Source: Desulfoscipio geothermicus DSM 3669
GTDB lineage: Bacteria; Bacillota; Desulfotomaculia; Desulfotomaculales; Desulfallaceae
Assembly: GCF_900115975.1 (NCBI RefSeq)
Contig: NZ_FOYM01000018.1
Coordinates: forward strand, 17,387 to 81,386
DNA length: 64,000 nt
Reading direction: 5' to 3'
Made by a program: the position numbers and the translations under genes. The notes beneath the pieces are model-generated. The model did not search any database, was not told where the DNA came from, and saw nothing but the letters and a program-made list of their open reading frames with translations. This document shows, piece after piece, positions 63,438-64,000 of this stretch (positions are counted from its first letter, which is position 1; each line of letters begins with the position of its first letter).

Positions 63438-64000
<563 letters not shown>

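Overview
The window reads as chromosome of a spore-forming, strictly anaerobic Gram-positive of the Desulfotomaculum/Pelotomaculum type (Peptococcaceae, Firmicutes). This is inferred from gene content and order: a CO dehydrogenase operon, spore photoproduct lyase, CtsR-McsA-McsB-ClpC, DisA, ThyX, CarD, PcrB, and frequent GTG/TTG starts behind strong GGAGG sites. No rRNA and no CRISPR array are present. Eight tRNA genes are present. The last gene, EF-Tu, is cut by the window end, and a response regulator is cut by the window start.

Layout. 0-1.7 kb: response-regulator fragment, a secreted repeat protein and a frameshifted small gene. 1.8-6.2 kb: an operon for a divergent nickel CO dehydrogenase (cooS), a CooF-like ferredoxin and a flavin-NAD oxidoreductase, preceded by an Rrf2 regulator with shared operator-like motifs. 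6.2-10.3 kb: an eroded zone with pseudogenes (AAA ATPase, TnpB end, queuosine-type transporter), a MITE-like element, intact pyrF and splB. 10.3-25.6 kb: an AT-rich accessory island for the envelope and probably copper: M23/LysM/G5 peptidase, a DUF326-type Cys-rich protein, two secreted Met-rich proteins, two PspA proteins, a MerT-like membrane protein, a two-component system, CsoR, CopA and a transposase fragment. Between 19.7 and 20.3 kb lies a GC-rich stretch of nested hairpins, the best candidate here for an undescribed structured RNA. 25.7-35.9 kb: amidohydrolase, panC-panD, nadA-nadB-nadC-birA, bioY, bioB, pcrB. 36-42.4 kb: coaX-dusB, an HTH regulator with an acyl-ACP-reductase-like enzyme, greA, lysS and tRNA Ile-Ala-Asn. 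42.8-61.8 kb: the classic Firmicutes run ctsR-mcsA-mcsB-clpC-radA-disA, carD-yacL-ispD-ispF, gltX-cysE-cysS-mrnC-thyX-rlmB-rae1-sigH. 62.4-64 kb: tRNA Thr-Tyr-fMet-Thr-Met, then tuf.

How it works together. The coo operon would oxidise CO and pass electrons via the ferredoxin to a flavoprotein that could reduce NAD. The nad, pan, coaX and bio genes make or import NAD, CoA and biotin. CsoR has a matching operator next to a consensus promoter and should control copA. The two PspA proteins, the kinase/regulator pair and the secreted Met/His-rich proteins suggest a copper- and membrane-stress module. The 43-62 kb run handles protein quality control, DNA integrity signalling by c-di-AMP, isoprenoid precursors and aminoacyl-tRNA supply.

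The chromosome also carries several families of short palindromes (REP-like), a 0.4-kb dispersed repeat present twice in inverted orientation, and a MITE-like element. No mobilising enzyme for them is in the window. All protein assignments come from reading translations and motifs by eye; no database search was run.
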